Made by a program: the position numbers and the translations under genes. A DNA stretch of 64,000 bases from Methanomicrobia archaeon (lineage in GTDB: Archaea; Methanobacteriota_B; Thermococci; Methanofastidiosales; NM3). Every line of letters starts with the position of its first letter. The stretch's first letter is position 1. The DNA lies in contig JAUVXU010000009.1 of the NCBI GenBank assembly GCA_030603445.1, positions 5,982 to 69,981 on the forward strand, written 5' to 3'. Of this stretch, positions 16,329 through 25,608 are shown in pieces. The notes under the pieces were generated by a model, which saw only the letters and a list, made by a program, of their open reading frames with translations, searched no databases and was not told the origin of the DNA.

Positions 16329-17870
16329 TCAAGAAATTAATATCTCATTTCCCACAACGCTTCTAAGCATATGGTCTGTTACAGCTACGTCAATAAAGCG
16401 ATCAAGCCCTATGCGGCCCTTTATTCCTACAATTAAAGGATACGTTCCTACTTGTCTGGCAAAGGTAGTATTCCCATCATAGATCTCAGTCCGAAGCCCT
16501 TTTAATATAGTATCTTTTGGGGCAATTCGTAAAAGCATCGGATTATCTATTTCATGCCTTATGGCGTTGCGCCATTTCCAATAGTTGCTGCGATTCTTTC
16601 GTAAGAATTTATTGCCCGACTCATTAGATAGTTGGGTCCCTGGAAAAATAACAACTTCCCGGATGTTTATGCGCCTAAGCATCAGCCCATCATCAAGGAT
16701 CTTTCGCAACCACTCCATGTTTGCATCATGCGTGCTTTTCGATTCCCCTGTAAGCCCAAAGAGGATATTAATACCGGGAAGAAACGATGGCATTCCATTT
16801 GGGCCGCGCCTTCCCCCCACCTCATTTATGAGCTTTACTTTTTCATATACAAGTTCAGGGGATGTTCCTAGATTGTTTTTTTGGATGACAACAGGGTCAA
16901 AACTCTCTACCCCCATGCTAGCAACATTACCTGGTGTGCAGTACTTGACTATGGTCTTTGTTTTTTCCACATCCACATAAAGCGGATTGACATTGTCGAT
17001 ATGGAGTATGTCACAAAGGGGTTGGAGATTGCTAAGTAAGAACTTAAGCTCGCTATTTGTCCCATAAGAATATATGCAGGTCTGTTTGCCTAATCTTATA
17101 TTTCGCATTCCTTCCTTATAAAGCGCCTTTACCTCATCTATGATATCGTGTGCATCACGTCTCTCAACATTGCCGCTTTTTAGTTTTTCAGTGCAAAATG
17201 AGCATGGATTGGCCTTTGCACAGCCCCTCATAGTTTCTACTTCTGCGGTATGAAAGCGGAGGTCATGCGGCAGCTGGCGCACCACTGCTGCCCCGAGTAT
17301 GGCTTTTGATCGCAGGGCGTCATATGATGGCATTGTCTCTGGAACTTCTGTGAAATTGTTTTCTATCAGTGTGCTAATGGCATATTCCAAATTTGGGACT
17401 ATTATATCAAACAAAGATGTGTCATGCGCCATCGGGCGCGCCTTCTTTCCCCCCCATTGCCCTGAACCAACAGATGCGACCGGACCGGTAAGTATGGAAA
17501 ATGTACGAATGCCTAAAGAGTCCAAAATCCTGCTCACTTCTTTTGTTGTACCAGGATACGCAGAAAGGTATTTTCCAGGTGTGTGTATACCTGCTATTAT
17601 TATTAGGACATCTGAAGTTGAGAGTATTTTTAGTGTGTTTGCCACGTTGGGTGTGCAGTTCCTTACCTTTATGGGCGTCTTTACCGCCGTTTCAAGAGGG
17701 GTGGGCCGTTTTATAGTTGCCCGAAGGTCATCTATAGTGAGATAGAAGATGTCTTTTACACCTTTTTCAATAAACGCTCCAGCAATATAACGAGGATATG
17801 TCCCAATGTAAGGCATGACCCCGAGCCCGGAAGGTTCATCTGTGTAGCAATCAAGTATGGCCACTCTCAT
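16329..17870 (-). CDS. Radical SAM protein (COG1031-like)
   Basis: About 513 residues. A Rossmann-like N-terminal domain with GLGVMPYIGTYPRY and GPVASVGSGQWGG (cobalamin-like positions but without a clear binding motif) precedes a radical SAM barrel. The cluster motif reads GCAKANPCSFC, that is CX5CX2C instead of the usual CX3CX2C. The C-terminal 60 residues look like a small beta-barrel (NTTFARQVGTYPLIVGIKG), reminiscent of TRAM domains that bind RNA. The archaeal COG1031 family has no established reaction. ATG 17870 was preferred to 17909 because MRVAILDCYTDEP is where family members begin and the extension is hydrophobic and non-conserved. Confidence 0.8.
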   Translation of the reverse strand: MRVAILDCYTDEPSGLGVMPYIGTYPRYIAGAFIEKGVKDIFYLTIDDLRATIKRPTPLETAVKTPIKVRNCTPNVANTLKILSTSDVLIIIAGIHTPGKYLSAYPGTTKEVSRILDSLGIRTFSILTGPVASVGSGQWGGKKARPMAHDTSLFDIIVPNLEYAISTLIENNFTEVPETMPSYDALRSKAILGAAVVRQLPHDLRFHTAEVETMRGCAKANPCSFCTEKLKSGNVERRDAHDIIDEVKALYKEGMRNIRLGKQTCIYSYGTNSELKFLLSNLQPLCDILHIDNVNPLYVDVEKTKTIVKYCTPGNVASMGVESFDPVVIQKNNLGTSPELVYEKVKLINEVGGRRGPNGMPSFLPGINILFGLTGESKSTHDANMEWLRKILDDGLMLRRINIREVVIFPGTQLSNESGNKFLRKNRSNYWKWRNAIRHEIDNPMLLRIAPKDTILKGLRTEIYDGNTTFARQVGTYPLIVGIKGRIGLDRFIDVAVTDHMLRSVVGNEILIS

Positions 17871-18123
17871 GGAACAAAATAACAGGCATCTAATAAAAAT
17901 CCTGTCCACCCATACTTGAACATATACTCTTTTCGAGTAATTGTGGAGATTTCATTGTTTGTTAAAGGCAAGATATATATACATTTAAAGAGCAATAATT
18001 ATTGGAAAAACCCTTGTCTGTAGTGTTTTACTAAAAACATATATTTACAAAATGTTAATAATAATGCAGTGCTTGCAGGGTTCTAATTGTAAAATGTATT
18101 AATAGTTTATAGGTGAAAAATCC

Positions 18124-19626
18124 ATGTATGGAATAAAATCAATACCAGCACTTTTTCTTATGGGCATGCTACTATTCCAAACAGGCGTTGGAGGACCTGG
18201 AGGAGTGACAGAGGGAGAATACCTTGGAATCACTTTAAGCGTCGATAATGGGGCCTTGCATAGCTTTGATGAAAATGGTGCCAGAATATGGTGCATGGCA
18301 CCAGATGTTATATTGTCAATAGACGCTTCAGGATTGGAAACTCCTTATGAACTTACAGTTGTATTTGATAACGTTTCAGAAAGAGCTTTCCTTCTTCCCC
18401 TTAGTGCCTCAGACTACGGAAAACACAAAAATGAGATTATCGTAAGCAGGATAATACAACCAATGGAACAATCCGAGCTTGTCATCAACACACTTATTTA
18501 CTCTCCCGGTAGTTTTAAATTCATAGCTTTTGGGGATAACAGGGACGGACCCGAAGTATTTGCAAAAATACTTGAAGAGACCCAGACATATGATGATGCC
18601 GTCTTTGGTTTTAATGATGGGGATATTGTTAGTGGCGGAAGAGAAAGCGAATATGTGGAGTTTTATGGTTGGATTGAGGATTTGTCTTATCCTTTGTACC
18701 CTGTTATAGGCAATCACGAATTAGGCAACAACGGCAGGGAAGTTTTTGAGAAGTATTATGGCAAGACGTACTACTCTTTTACTTATGACAATACGTACTT
18801 CATAATACTTGACGATGCAGACGATAAAGTCCCAAACAAGATATATGGAGAACAAAAAGATTACCTAATATCAGAACTTGGGAAAGCACAAGCATACGAT
18901 AATATCATAGTAATTATGCATATACCCCCATTTTGGTTAAACATTGCCGCGACATACACAATCGATGAATCACAGGCAATTGACAACGACTTCACAGACC
19001 TTATGTCCCAGTATAATGTAGACCTCGTCCTTCTTGCACATATCCATGGATTTGGAGAAGTGAATTACAAGGGCATAGATTATGTAATAACAGGGGGCGC
19101 AGGCGCACCTGTAGACGGGGCTGAGGACGAGGGGGGATTTTATCACTACCTTATTGTTAGTGTGGAAGGCAAAGATGTAAGCTATGAGGTATTCAAGGTA
19201 AATCACCCGGATGATGAACCAGGGCTAGTGGCAAAGAATCTGCAGGATGCAAAGGATAGCGTTGCACTCACTAAATCCAAGATGGAAGAGCTCTACAATG
19301 AGATACAGTCTGCAAAGGACAGGGGAGCAGATATTACAGGAATTAACCAATCCTACAATGAGCTATACAACAGCAATGTCAGCCAGCTTGACACATATAT
19401 GCAAAGAGCACAAGAAAAGTTCGATATCAATCATTACAGGGAAACAAACAACATTCTCACGTCTGTCATGTCGTTGACCAACCTCACACAGGTGCTTGCT
19501 GACCCGCTCATTGAGGATGCAAAAAACGCTGAAGGTGCAAGCGGAAATACGATGCTGTATGCTGCTATAGCGCTAATAGCAATCATTGTGCTAGCTGGAG
19601 TGGTAATGTCTAAAAGAAAACGTTAG
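18124..19626 (+). CDS. Cell-surface metallophosphoesterase with C-terminal membrane anchor
   Basis: A 500-residue protein. Residues 1-22 form a signal peptide, about 30-125 a beta-rich N-terminal domain, and 130-345 a calcineurin-like phosphoesterase with metal ligands D138 (FGDNRDG), D167 (NDGDIVSGG), N197-H198 (IGNHE), the MHIPPF histidine and AHIHG. Residues 360-470 are helical, probably coiled coil, and about 477-495 a membrane helix followed by KRKR. This is the layout of an archaeal surface enzyme hydrolysing phosphate esters outside the cell. GGTGA precedes the ATG. Its stop interlocks with the convergent nog1 stop (TTAG, 19623-19626). Confidence 0.88.
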   Translation: MYGIKSIPALFLMGMLLFQTGVGGPGGVTEGEYLGITLSVDNGALHSFDENGARIWCMAPDVILSIDASGLETPYELTVVFDNVSERAFLLPLSASDYGKHKNEIIVSRIIQPMEQSELVINTLIYSPGSFKFIAFGDNRDGPEVFAKILEETQTYDDAVFGFNDGDIVSGGRESEYVEFYGWIEDLSYPLYPVIGNHELGNNGREVFEKYYGKTYYSFTYDNTYFIILDDADDKVPNKIYGEQKDYLISELGKAQAYDNIIVIMHIPPFWLNIAATYTIDESQAIDNDFTDLMSQYNVDLVLLAHIHGFGEVNYKGIDYVITGGAGAPVDGAEDEGGFYHYLIVSVEGKDVSYEVFKVNHPDDEPGLVAKNLQDAKDSVALTKSKMEELYNEIQSAKDRGADITGINQSYNELYNSNVSQLDTYMQRAQEKFDINHYRETNNILTSVMSLTNLTQVLADPLIEDAKNAEGASGNTMLYAAIALIAIIVLAGVVMSKRKR

Positions 19627-20630
19627 CCATCTTCTTTTTTTATTATTAATTTTCTTTTTTCTTCAAAAGCTTTGTCATCTAGAATCATTCTCGTAAGCTT
19701 GGCCTTGAGCTCTTGGGTGCCTAAGGATTCCAGAGAAGATATCTTAACATCAGCATTAACGTCGTCTGAATCGACATCTATCTTGTTTTGAACGATGATT
19801 AGTGGCATATCCCCAAGCTGTGCCTTTACATCCTCAAGCAATGCATACTGCTCATCAAGTGTGTAGTTTCGTGTTTTTGAACCATCTATCACAAATATAA
19901 GCACACTTGCCAAGTATTTTATTGCCGTAGTTGCCTTATGCTCTATCTCATTTCTCTTTGAAGTGGGCCTGTCAAGCAGGCCGGGCGTGTCAATTACATA
20001 TATGCGCTGGTACTTTAATTTGAAAGTGCCTATATTTATGCCACGAGTAGTGAATGGATATGATGCAATCATAGGTTTAGAGGTTGTCAGGTGGGCAAGA
20101 ATAGAAGATTTTCCAACATTAGGATATCCTGCTATAACCACGGTGTAATCGTTTGTAGATATAGGGGGTATCTCCTTTAGGCGTATCTGCGCCTCATTTA
20201 ATTCATCTATATTCTTGGATATGGTGCGAAGGATGGAATTGTATTTGCCGTACGCTTCCTTGCGATATTGGATTATGCTGTCCTTATCCCTGGTTCCTTC
20301 CATCCTCTTGAGTATTTTTCTATCAGTGCGAAAGATCGATGTTATTGCCCAGCGAAGAGCATCAAGATTTTTCCTTGTGTTTCTTACTCCTGCAAGTATG
20401 TCTATCATGTTCCAGTTGAAGTCATCAAGCTCGCTCATCTCGGGATAACGATCGATTACCTTTTGGAGCGAAGAGGCTATTATCTGTGCTGAGCGTTCAA
20501 CTTTTTCCATTTCCTTGTCACGAAGCACCAGGTTTTTAGGCCCATGTGATTTGACCACGGTTTTTGCTGAGCGGGAGAAAGCCTTATTTATTATCTCGTC
20601 GATCGATATGTAAGGTATTTTTTTGAACAT
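19623..20630 (-). CDS. nog1: Nog1-family ribosome-assembly GTPase
   Basis: A 335-residue GTPase of the Obg/Nog1 group, which acts in large-subunit ribosome assembly. The N-terminal 160 residues are the helical Nog1-specific domain. The G domain has the P-loop GYPNVGKSS (168-176), the switch region PFTTRGINIG, DTPGLLDRP and QNKID. The archaeal form lacks the long eukaryotic C-terminus, as expected. Its ATG overlaps the DUF2110 stop (TAATG), so it is translated within an operon of information-processing genes (tfe, DUF2110, nog1). Confidence 0.94.
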   Translation of the reverse strand: MFKKIPYISIDEIINKAFSRSAKTVVKSHGPKNLVLRDKEMEKVERSAQIIASSLQKVIDRYPEMSELDDFNWNMIDILAGVRNTRKNLDALRWAITSIFRTDRKILKRMEGTRDKDSIIQYRKEAYGKYNSILRTISKNIDELNEAQIRLKEIPPISTNDYTVVIAGYPNVGKSSILAHLTTSKPMIASYPFTTRGINIGTFKLKYQRIYVIDTPGLLDRPTSKRNEIEHKATTAIKYLASVLIFVIDGSKTRNYTLDEQYALLEDVKAQLGDMPLIIVQNKIDVDSDDVNADVKISSLESLGTQELKAKLTRMILDDKAFEEKRKLIIKKEDG

Positions 20631-21292
20631 TAATATTCACCGACTATACCGAATCGCGCCTTACGCAACATTTTCCCCAGGTAAGAGACAACACCAGGGG
20701 GTTCGGTTCTCCCAGAACATGTTAGGGTAAATGAGGTGGAACATATCCGCCCGATAACTATAGAATCCCTAAAAGGAGAATGGGCAACAGCATTTTTTAG
20801 CAAGTCCTCTTCAATATCGGCCACAAATATTGTTCCTTCTTTTAGAAATGTTTCTATCCATTCAGAAGAAAGCTCTGCCCACACACGTTCTATGCCCCTT
20901 TTGACCTGGGTTAGATTTACCTCTACACACAATCCATTTACAAGGCCGTATTTGCTAATGTACTGCCGGGTGGATAGCTTGCCACCAAAAGTTTTTCTAA
21001 GTGTGTTAAGGTCTATTAAGGCATCTTTCTCCGATCCGATGTCACAGTATATGCCATAGCCAAACTTGCCAACATCAACTAATTTTCCGAGATATTTGGT
21101 CTGTTTCAAGTTTTTTAAAGGAAATCCTTGGCGATAGGTAGACAAAAGGTATTGTTTGAATATATCTTTGTCTTCTCCTTCAAAATCAATCTCCATGAAT
21201 TTCCCAATGGATTTTATTGAATAGGTGATATTAAGATCTATATTTTCCTCAATATCATTTTTTGTAATTTTATCTATTAATGTAATTTTCAC
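20630..21292 (-). CDS. DUF2110 family protein
   Basis: A 220-residue protein of the archaeal DUF2110 family. The central segment (about 65-130) reads like an S1/OB-type RNA-binding strand pattern (YLGKLVDVGKFGYGIYCDIG), followed by a mixed alpha/beta region ending in RKARFGIVGEY. The family is commonly found next to the gene for transcription factor TFE, as here, and is presumed to work in transcription or translation. No enzymatic motif is apparent. The 138 bp to tfe contain no gene. Confidence 0.8.
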   Translation of the reverse strand: MKITLIDKITKNDIEENIDLNITYSIKSIGKFMEIDFEGEDKDIFKQYLLSTYRQGFPLKNLKQTKYLGKLVDVGKFGYGIYCDIGSEKDALIDLNTLRKTFGGKLSTRQYISKYGLVNGLCVEVNLTQVKRGIERVWAELSSEWIETFLKEGTIFVADIEEDLLKNAVAHSPFRDSIVIGRICSTSFTLTCSGRTEPPGVVSYLGKMLRKARFGIVGEY

Positions 21293-21430
21293 ATATACAA
21301 ATTATACACGCCATTTAAAAGCTTAATTATTTGCGGGCTGTTTTTATCAGCTCCTGACAAGAATATTACTTGGATTTTTGAGCAGTCGTGAAAAATAGAG
21401 AATAATATTGAAGCAGCAAGTGGAAAAATA

Positions 21431-21937
21431 TCATGCCACTTCTTCATGTCCTTCATTGACTGCAGTAATTTCATCTTCTAATCGTGCGATTATCTTGGAG
21501 TTGTCAAAGTACTCCAAAGTCTCATTACAAGAAGGGCATTTGAAAGATACCTCTTGTGCGTCCGCAAAGGAAAAACGCATGCATGTATTTTTGCAAACAA
21601 AGTACATTGTAGAGGTTTCATACTTTAAACGTTCCTCAAGTTTGTTGAGATAATTGGATTCTAGATTTTTGACAACTTCTGGGGCCTTTTCAAAATCAAG
21701 TTTCCAGAAATAGATGTACCATCCAGTGTTCTTATCCCGTATGCGCCTATACGACGCAAGCCTGTGGTCGTATAGTTTGTATAGGACCTTCCTGACATTA
21801 TTTATTTTCATGTCAGTTTCTTCGGCTAATTCCTCTGCTGTAGATTCCTTTTTTCCGATAATAGAAGCAATCTCTACGCCGCCATCGCCCAAGAGGTCTT
21901 CTAAAAATTCAAATATAAATGTGTTAATATCTTTCAT
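21431..21937 (-). CDS. tfe: Transcription initiation factor TFE (TFIIE alpha homologue)
   Basis: A 168-residue archaeal TFE that stabilises the open promoter complex with RNA polymerase. Residues 1-100 form the extended winged helix (ELAEETDMKINNVRKVLYKL). Residues 113-145 form the zinc ribbon, with cysteines in YFVCKNTC and FKCPSCNE, followed by an acidic tail. The CX3C first pair differs slightly from the usual CX2C. It heads the tfe-DUF2110-nog1 group. Upstream (21938-22080) is AT-rich with TATA-like elements. Confidence 0.94.
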   Translation of the reverse strand: MKDINTFIFEFLEDLLGDGGVEIASIIGKKESTAEELAEETDMKINNVRKVLYKLYDHRLASYRRIRDKNTGWYIYFWKLDFEKAPEVVKNLESNYLNKLEERLKYETSTMYFVCKNTCMRFSFADAQEVSFKCPSCNETLEYFDNSKIIARLEDEITAVNEGHEEVA

Positions 21938-22080
21938 TAAATCACCGATAATGAAGCTTAGAATATAAAAAACTTGTCTTTAAATATATAAGCTTTAAGT
22001 TATATATACTTTTCTATATGCCCAATGCAGTAATAATTATATGAACGTGATTGTTATAAGAATATAAGGGCATATCATGA

Positions 22081-22599
22081 TTATTTTTTATTGTTTCCTT
22101 TTACAATTTTGCCTTTTTCACTAGGCTTAATTTCAAGTTTAGCTTTGGAAAATTGTCTATTAAACTCATTGCCCTTATAATATCTATCCAGAAACAATGC
22201 TAAAGATGAAACCTCCGAATGAGGTTGGTTTCCAATCGCCAAATTGTATGTGGCACGTTGGTAAATTTCGGGTGGAACTTTCTCGGCACCCACTATTACG
22301 CATATATCACCGCTTATTTCTCTTATTTCATTGATCTTTTCCTCAAAAGGAATTCCATACATCGTAAGATGAACTATCGTCCCAGAGAAATTAGACAAAA
22401 ACGATTTCCACCTCTGAAACTCAATTGAAAAATCTCCCCCCCAAGATTCAACTACTGATGTGATAGTTTCCTTTATTTTTTGGTCTTCTTCTGAAATAAC
22501 GATTTTATCGGCTCCAAAGGCCCTAGCGACCAATGCTACGTGCGTTGTTATACGTTTGTCTCGTTGTGGTCTATGGCCGATTCTCAGAACAGTTATCAT
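22081..22599 (-). CDS. trm56: tRNA (cytidine(56)-2'-O)-methyltransferase, Trm56 type
   Basis: Methylates the ribose of C56 in the T-loop of archaeal tRNAs. About 172 residues of SPOUT fold: VLRIGHRPQRDKR at the start, HVALVARAFGA, the VHLTMYGIPFEE strand, and the knot-forming VIVGAEKVPPEIY ... NLAIGNQPHSEV, all characteristic of the family. ATG 22599 (MITVLRIGHRP) was preferred to 22611 because homologues begin there. The end (KGKIVKGNNKK) is basic and probably disordered. It is a single gene between tfe and an MFS transporter. Confidence 0.92.
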   Translation of the reverse strand: MITVLRIGHRPQRDKRITTHVALVARAFGADKIVISEEDQKIKETITSVVESWGGDFSIEFQRWKSFLSNFSGTIVHLTMYGIPFEEKINEIREISGDICVIVGAEKVPPEIYQRATYNLAIGNQPHSEVSSLALFLDRYYKGNEFNRQFSKAKLEIKPSEKGKIVKGNNKK

Positions 22600-22660
22600 A
22601 AATGTAAACAAAATAATATGATATAAAAATTTTGTTATATCTGGTAGAAATAACAGCTCT

Positions 22661-23824
22661 TCAAATAGTATTGGAAATCCAGAAAAAAAGAAGTATGGCG
22701 CCCATGGATATGGCTAGTATTATAGAACCGATAAAAACAAGGGAAAATCCCCCCGAAGAATATAAAATGCCCATTGCAATAGGGCCAATGCTCTGGCCGA
22801 TACGAAGTGTGGAAGAATAAAATGAAGAAATTGCACCCTTTGCTTCAGGGCGTACATAATGCAGTATATATATTTGCAATGCAGGGAGATTTAAACCTTG
22901 GCCGGCACCATATATGAAAACAGCAACAAGGCCTAACCAGATAGAATCCATAAAAAGCATAATGGTCAGGCCGACACCATATAGCAGAAAACCAGTAATA
23001 ATGGGCGGCACTAGTCCAAATGTTTTAATTATCGCACCTGCCTTAGATGAAAAAATAGCTGTGGATATTGACATGAAAGATAGGATGATTCCAATGGTGA
23101 ACGCATCAGCACCAAAATCATTGCTCAAAAATTGAGTAAAAAAAGTGAGATAAGAACCATATAACAGCACAAAGGTGACAACCCCTGCAAGAAGCGCAAT
23201 TAACAAGCGTTTTTGCTTGGCTTCATCGAGGATGTCTGTAAAATATAATTTAAATGACCTCTTCTCAAGAACCTGGGGCGCGTCTAGGAATCTCCACAAA
23301 ACAAGGCCAATGGGAATTGCAATGAAAAAAAGATAAAAGGGATACTTCCATCCAAAAACTGCAAGAATGCCGCCTATAAATGGATATGATGCAGTGCCAA
23401 TAGAGAGAACACTGCCATTGTATCCCATAACTGTGGCTCGCCTATCACCCTCATATGCATCAGCGATAAGGGCAAGAGAAAGCGTTGATAGTCCAGCTGC
23501 AGCACACCCTTGGAAAAAGCGCAATAACAATATGCTAAAAAAAGAATTCACAAAAATAATAAGCCCGCCTGCTGCCCCAAATATAATAAGAGAAGCTATT
23601 AACAAGGGTTTTCTTCCTTTTCTATCAGATATTATACCGATAATGGGGCTAAATATGATGCCAGGAAGTGTAAAAACTGTCACAAGAAAACCCACTTCTG
23701 GCACAGATAGCCCAAAAGCGTCTCTAATGATTGGGAATGCAGGAGAGATGAGGGAGACCCCAATAACGCCCATAAGCGTCACACAAAAGATCATCTGCAG
23801 CGTGCTATCTTTATATTCTCCCAT
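22661..23824 (-). CDS. Major facilitator superfamily transporter
   Basis: A protein of about 387 residues with twelve hydrophobic segments. It has the motif A-like loop between helices 2 and 3 (IGIISDRKGRKPLL) and the drug-exporter-like RFFQGCAAAG segment in helix 4. It is most like the DHA1 efflux branch, but the substrate is unknown. ATG 23824 (MGEYKDS) and 23833 are both possible starts. It stands divergent from the TetR-ABC operon; the 183-bp gap contains the TetR promoter and operator, which might also influence this gene. Confidence 0.88.
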   Translation of the reverse strand: MGEYKDSTLQMIFCVTLMGVIGVSLISPAFPIIRDAFGLSVPEVGFLVTVFTLPGIIFSPIIGIISDRKGRKPLLIASLIIFGAAGGLIIFVNSFFSILLLRFFQGCAAAGLSTLSLALIADAYEGDRRATVMGYNGSVLSIGTASYPFIGGILAVFGWKYPFYLFFIAIPIGLVLWRFLDAPQVLEKRSFKLYFTDILDEAKQKRLLIALLAGVVTFVLLYGSYLTFFTQFLSNDFGADAFTIGIILSFMSISTAIFSSKAGAIIKTFGLVPPIITGFLLYGVGLTIMLFMDSIWLGLVAVFIYGAGQGLNLPALQIYILHYVRPEAKGAISSFYSSTLRIGQSIGPIAMGILYSSGGFSLVFIGSIILAISMGAILLFFWISNTI

Positions 23825-23957
23825 AAATACCAACTAATATGCTTGTTTTTTTATATAAAAGGCTTATTAGCATCTGTTAAATAAAAATCTAATTTTATGG
23901 AAAAAGATGTATTGTCTCATATTAATAAATCGCCTGAAATGGACAAGAACCAAAAGA

Positions 23958-23996
23958 TTTATATACTCATTAATTAATTTGACTGACAATCAGTCA
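23958..23996 (+). promoter_or_regulatory. TATA box and 7-3-7 palindromic operator of the TetR-ABC operon
   Basis: TTTATATAC (23958-23966) is a clear TATA box; transcription would start near 23985. The perfect inverted repeat TGACTGA-CAA-TCAGTCA (23980-23996) overlaps that start and ends 20 bases before the TetR ATG. Its size and place are typical of an autoregulatory TetR operator. Confidence 0.75.
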
Positions 23997-24016
23997 GTAA
24001 ATGAGATGTAAACAAA

Positions 24017-24700
24017 ATGAAGAGAATAACAAAGGATCCAGAGGAAAGAAAAAGCGAGATTTTAGATGCTGCGGAGGAATTGTTCATAGAAAAAGGATTC
24101 AATAAAACTTCTGTAAATGAAATAACTCGCAATATGAAAGTGGCGCACGGTCTGTTCTATTACTACTTTAAATCAAAAGAAGATCTCTTAAATGCTATAA
24201 TTGAGAGATATATGAAATATTATGAAACAGAGCTTCGTGCCATATCCGAAGATAAGACTCTTTCGGCATTGGAGAAGTTTGAACGTGTATTTACAAAATC
24301 CCTTTATTATAAGAAAGGAAAAGAAAAGCTTATGGTTTCATTTATTAAAAACAAAGATTTATTGATGGGGGAGAAGTTGCGAAGGGAAGGACTCCAAAAA
24401 ATCGTCCCTCATTTAACGCATATTGTTAAACAGGGAGTAAAGGAAGGCGTTTTTGATACAGATTATCCTAAAGAGGCTGTGGAAGTATACTACATTAGTT
24501 CAACACATTTTGAAGAAGCTTTCATCAAAAATGACCCGGATGATCCCAAAAGAATTCTAAACATAACAATAGATGTGATGGAGCGGCTTTTTGGGACAAA
24601 AAAGGGCACATTTGCTAACATGTTTGATAAAATGCAAAAAGATATGCAGGAAATGATTGACACTTTTCAGAATGCGTATGAAGTGGAGGGTATGAAATGA
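24017..24700 (+). CDS. TetR/AcrR family transcriptional regulator
   Basis: A 227-residue regulator. The N-terminal helix-turn-helix domain (1-60; AAEELFIEKGFNKTSVNEIT ... GLFYYYFKSKEDLL) is textbook TetR. The C-terminal ligand domain (about 65-215) is helical and poorly conserved. It very likely represses its own operon through the palindrome at 23980-23996 and is released by a substrate of the ABC exporter encoded directly downstream. The stop overlaps the ABC ATG (ATGA), giving tight translational coupling. Confidence 0.93.
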   Translation: MKRITKDPEERKSEILDAAEELFIEKGFNKTSVNEITRNMKVAHGLFYYYFKSKEDLLNAIIERYMKYYETELRAISEDKTLSALEKFERVFTKSLYYKKGKEKLMVSFIKNKDLLMGEKLRREGLQKIVPHLTHIVKQGVKEGVFDTDYPKEAVEVYYISSTHFEEAFIKNDPDDPKRILNITIDVMERLFGTKKGTFANMFDKMQKDMQEMIDTFQNAYEVEGMK

Positions 24701-25608
24701 AAATAATTGAAGTGGATTCACTTACGAAATACTATGAAGAAAGGACAATGTTCAAGAAGAAAAGAAACAGAGGAATTGAAAATATCACATTCGATGTTAA
24801 TAAAGGAGAGATATTTGGATTCCTTGGACCAAATGGGGCAGGAAAAACGACGACGATGCGAATATTGCTTGACCTGTTAAGGCCAACTTCTGGAAAAGCG
24901 AAGATATTTGGCAAAGATAGCGTTGAGGAATCAAAGATTATAAAGGAACAGTTAGGTTACATACCGGGTGATATAAATTTTTACAAGGCAATGACCGGTG
25001 GAGAACTTTTAGCATATTATGAGCAGTTGTATGGTTTACCTGCTCCACTCAAGGACGAGTTAGTAAAATACTTTGATATACCACTTAATAGAATCGTGAA
25101 TGGATATTCAAAGGGGATGAAGCAAAAACTTGCAATAATCCAAGCTTTTATGCATGACCCAGATCTTGTCATCATGGATGAACCAACAACCGGGCTTGAT
25201 CCATTAGTGCAGCAGAAGTTCTATGATTTTCTTATTTCTCAAAAGAAGCGTGGAAAAACAATATTTCTTTCAACCCACATATTAGCTGAAGCGCAAAAAG
25301 TTTGCGATCGTGTTGCCATTATAAGAAATGGCAAGATAGTTGCTATTGAAAATGTAGCAGAGATACTGGCAAGAAGTGGAAAGATAATCAAAGTAAGGTT
25401 CAAAGAAGCAGTCACAATAGATGATCTAAAGACAAATGACGTTAGGGGCATAATAGAGGAAGACGGCACATTTACAATTCATGTATATGGTGACATAAAC
25501 TCAACATTAAAAAAGATATCATCGCATCCTGTTGAGGACATTAAGATTGGAGAATCAACGTTAGAAGACATATTTATTACATTTTACAATGGTGAGAGAA
25601 ATGATTGA
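24697..25608 (+). CDS. ABC transporter ATP-binding protein (ABC-2 exporter type)
   Basis: A 303-residue ATPase. Walker A is GPNGAGKTT (about 46-54), the signature is YSKGMKQKL, Walker B is LVIMDEPTTGLDP, and the switch histidine is in STHILAEA. The C-terminal 80 residues after about 220 are the extra domain seen in drug and bacteriocin exporters. Together with the downstream ABC-2 permease it forms an efflux pump under TetR control. The gene overlaps both neighbours. Confidence 0.94.
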   Translation: MKIIEVDSLTKYYEERTMFKKKRNRGIENITFDVNKGEIFGFLGPNGAGKTTTMRILLDLLRPTSGKAKIFGKDSVEESKIIKEQLGYIPGDINFYKAMTGGELLAYYEQLYGLPAPLKDELVKYFDIPLNRIVNGYSKGMKQKLAIIQAFMHDPDLVIMDEPTTGLDPLVQQKFYDFLISQKKRGKTIFLSTHILAEAQKVCDRVAIIRNGKIVAIENVAEILARSGKIIKVRFKEAVTIDDLKTNDVRGIIEEDGTFTIHVYGDINSTLKKISSHPVEDIKIGESTLEDIFITFYNGERND

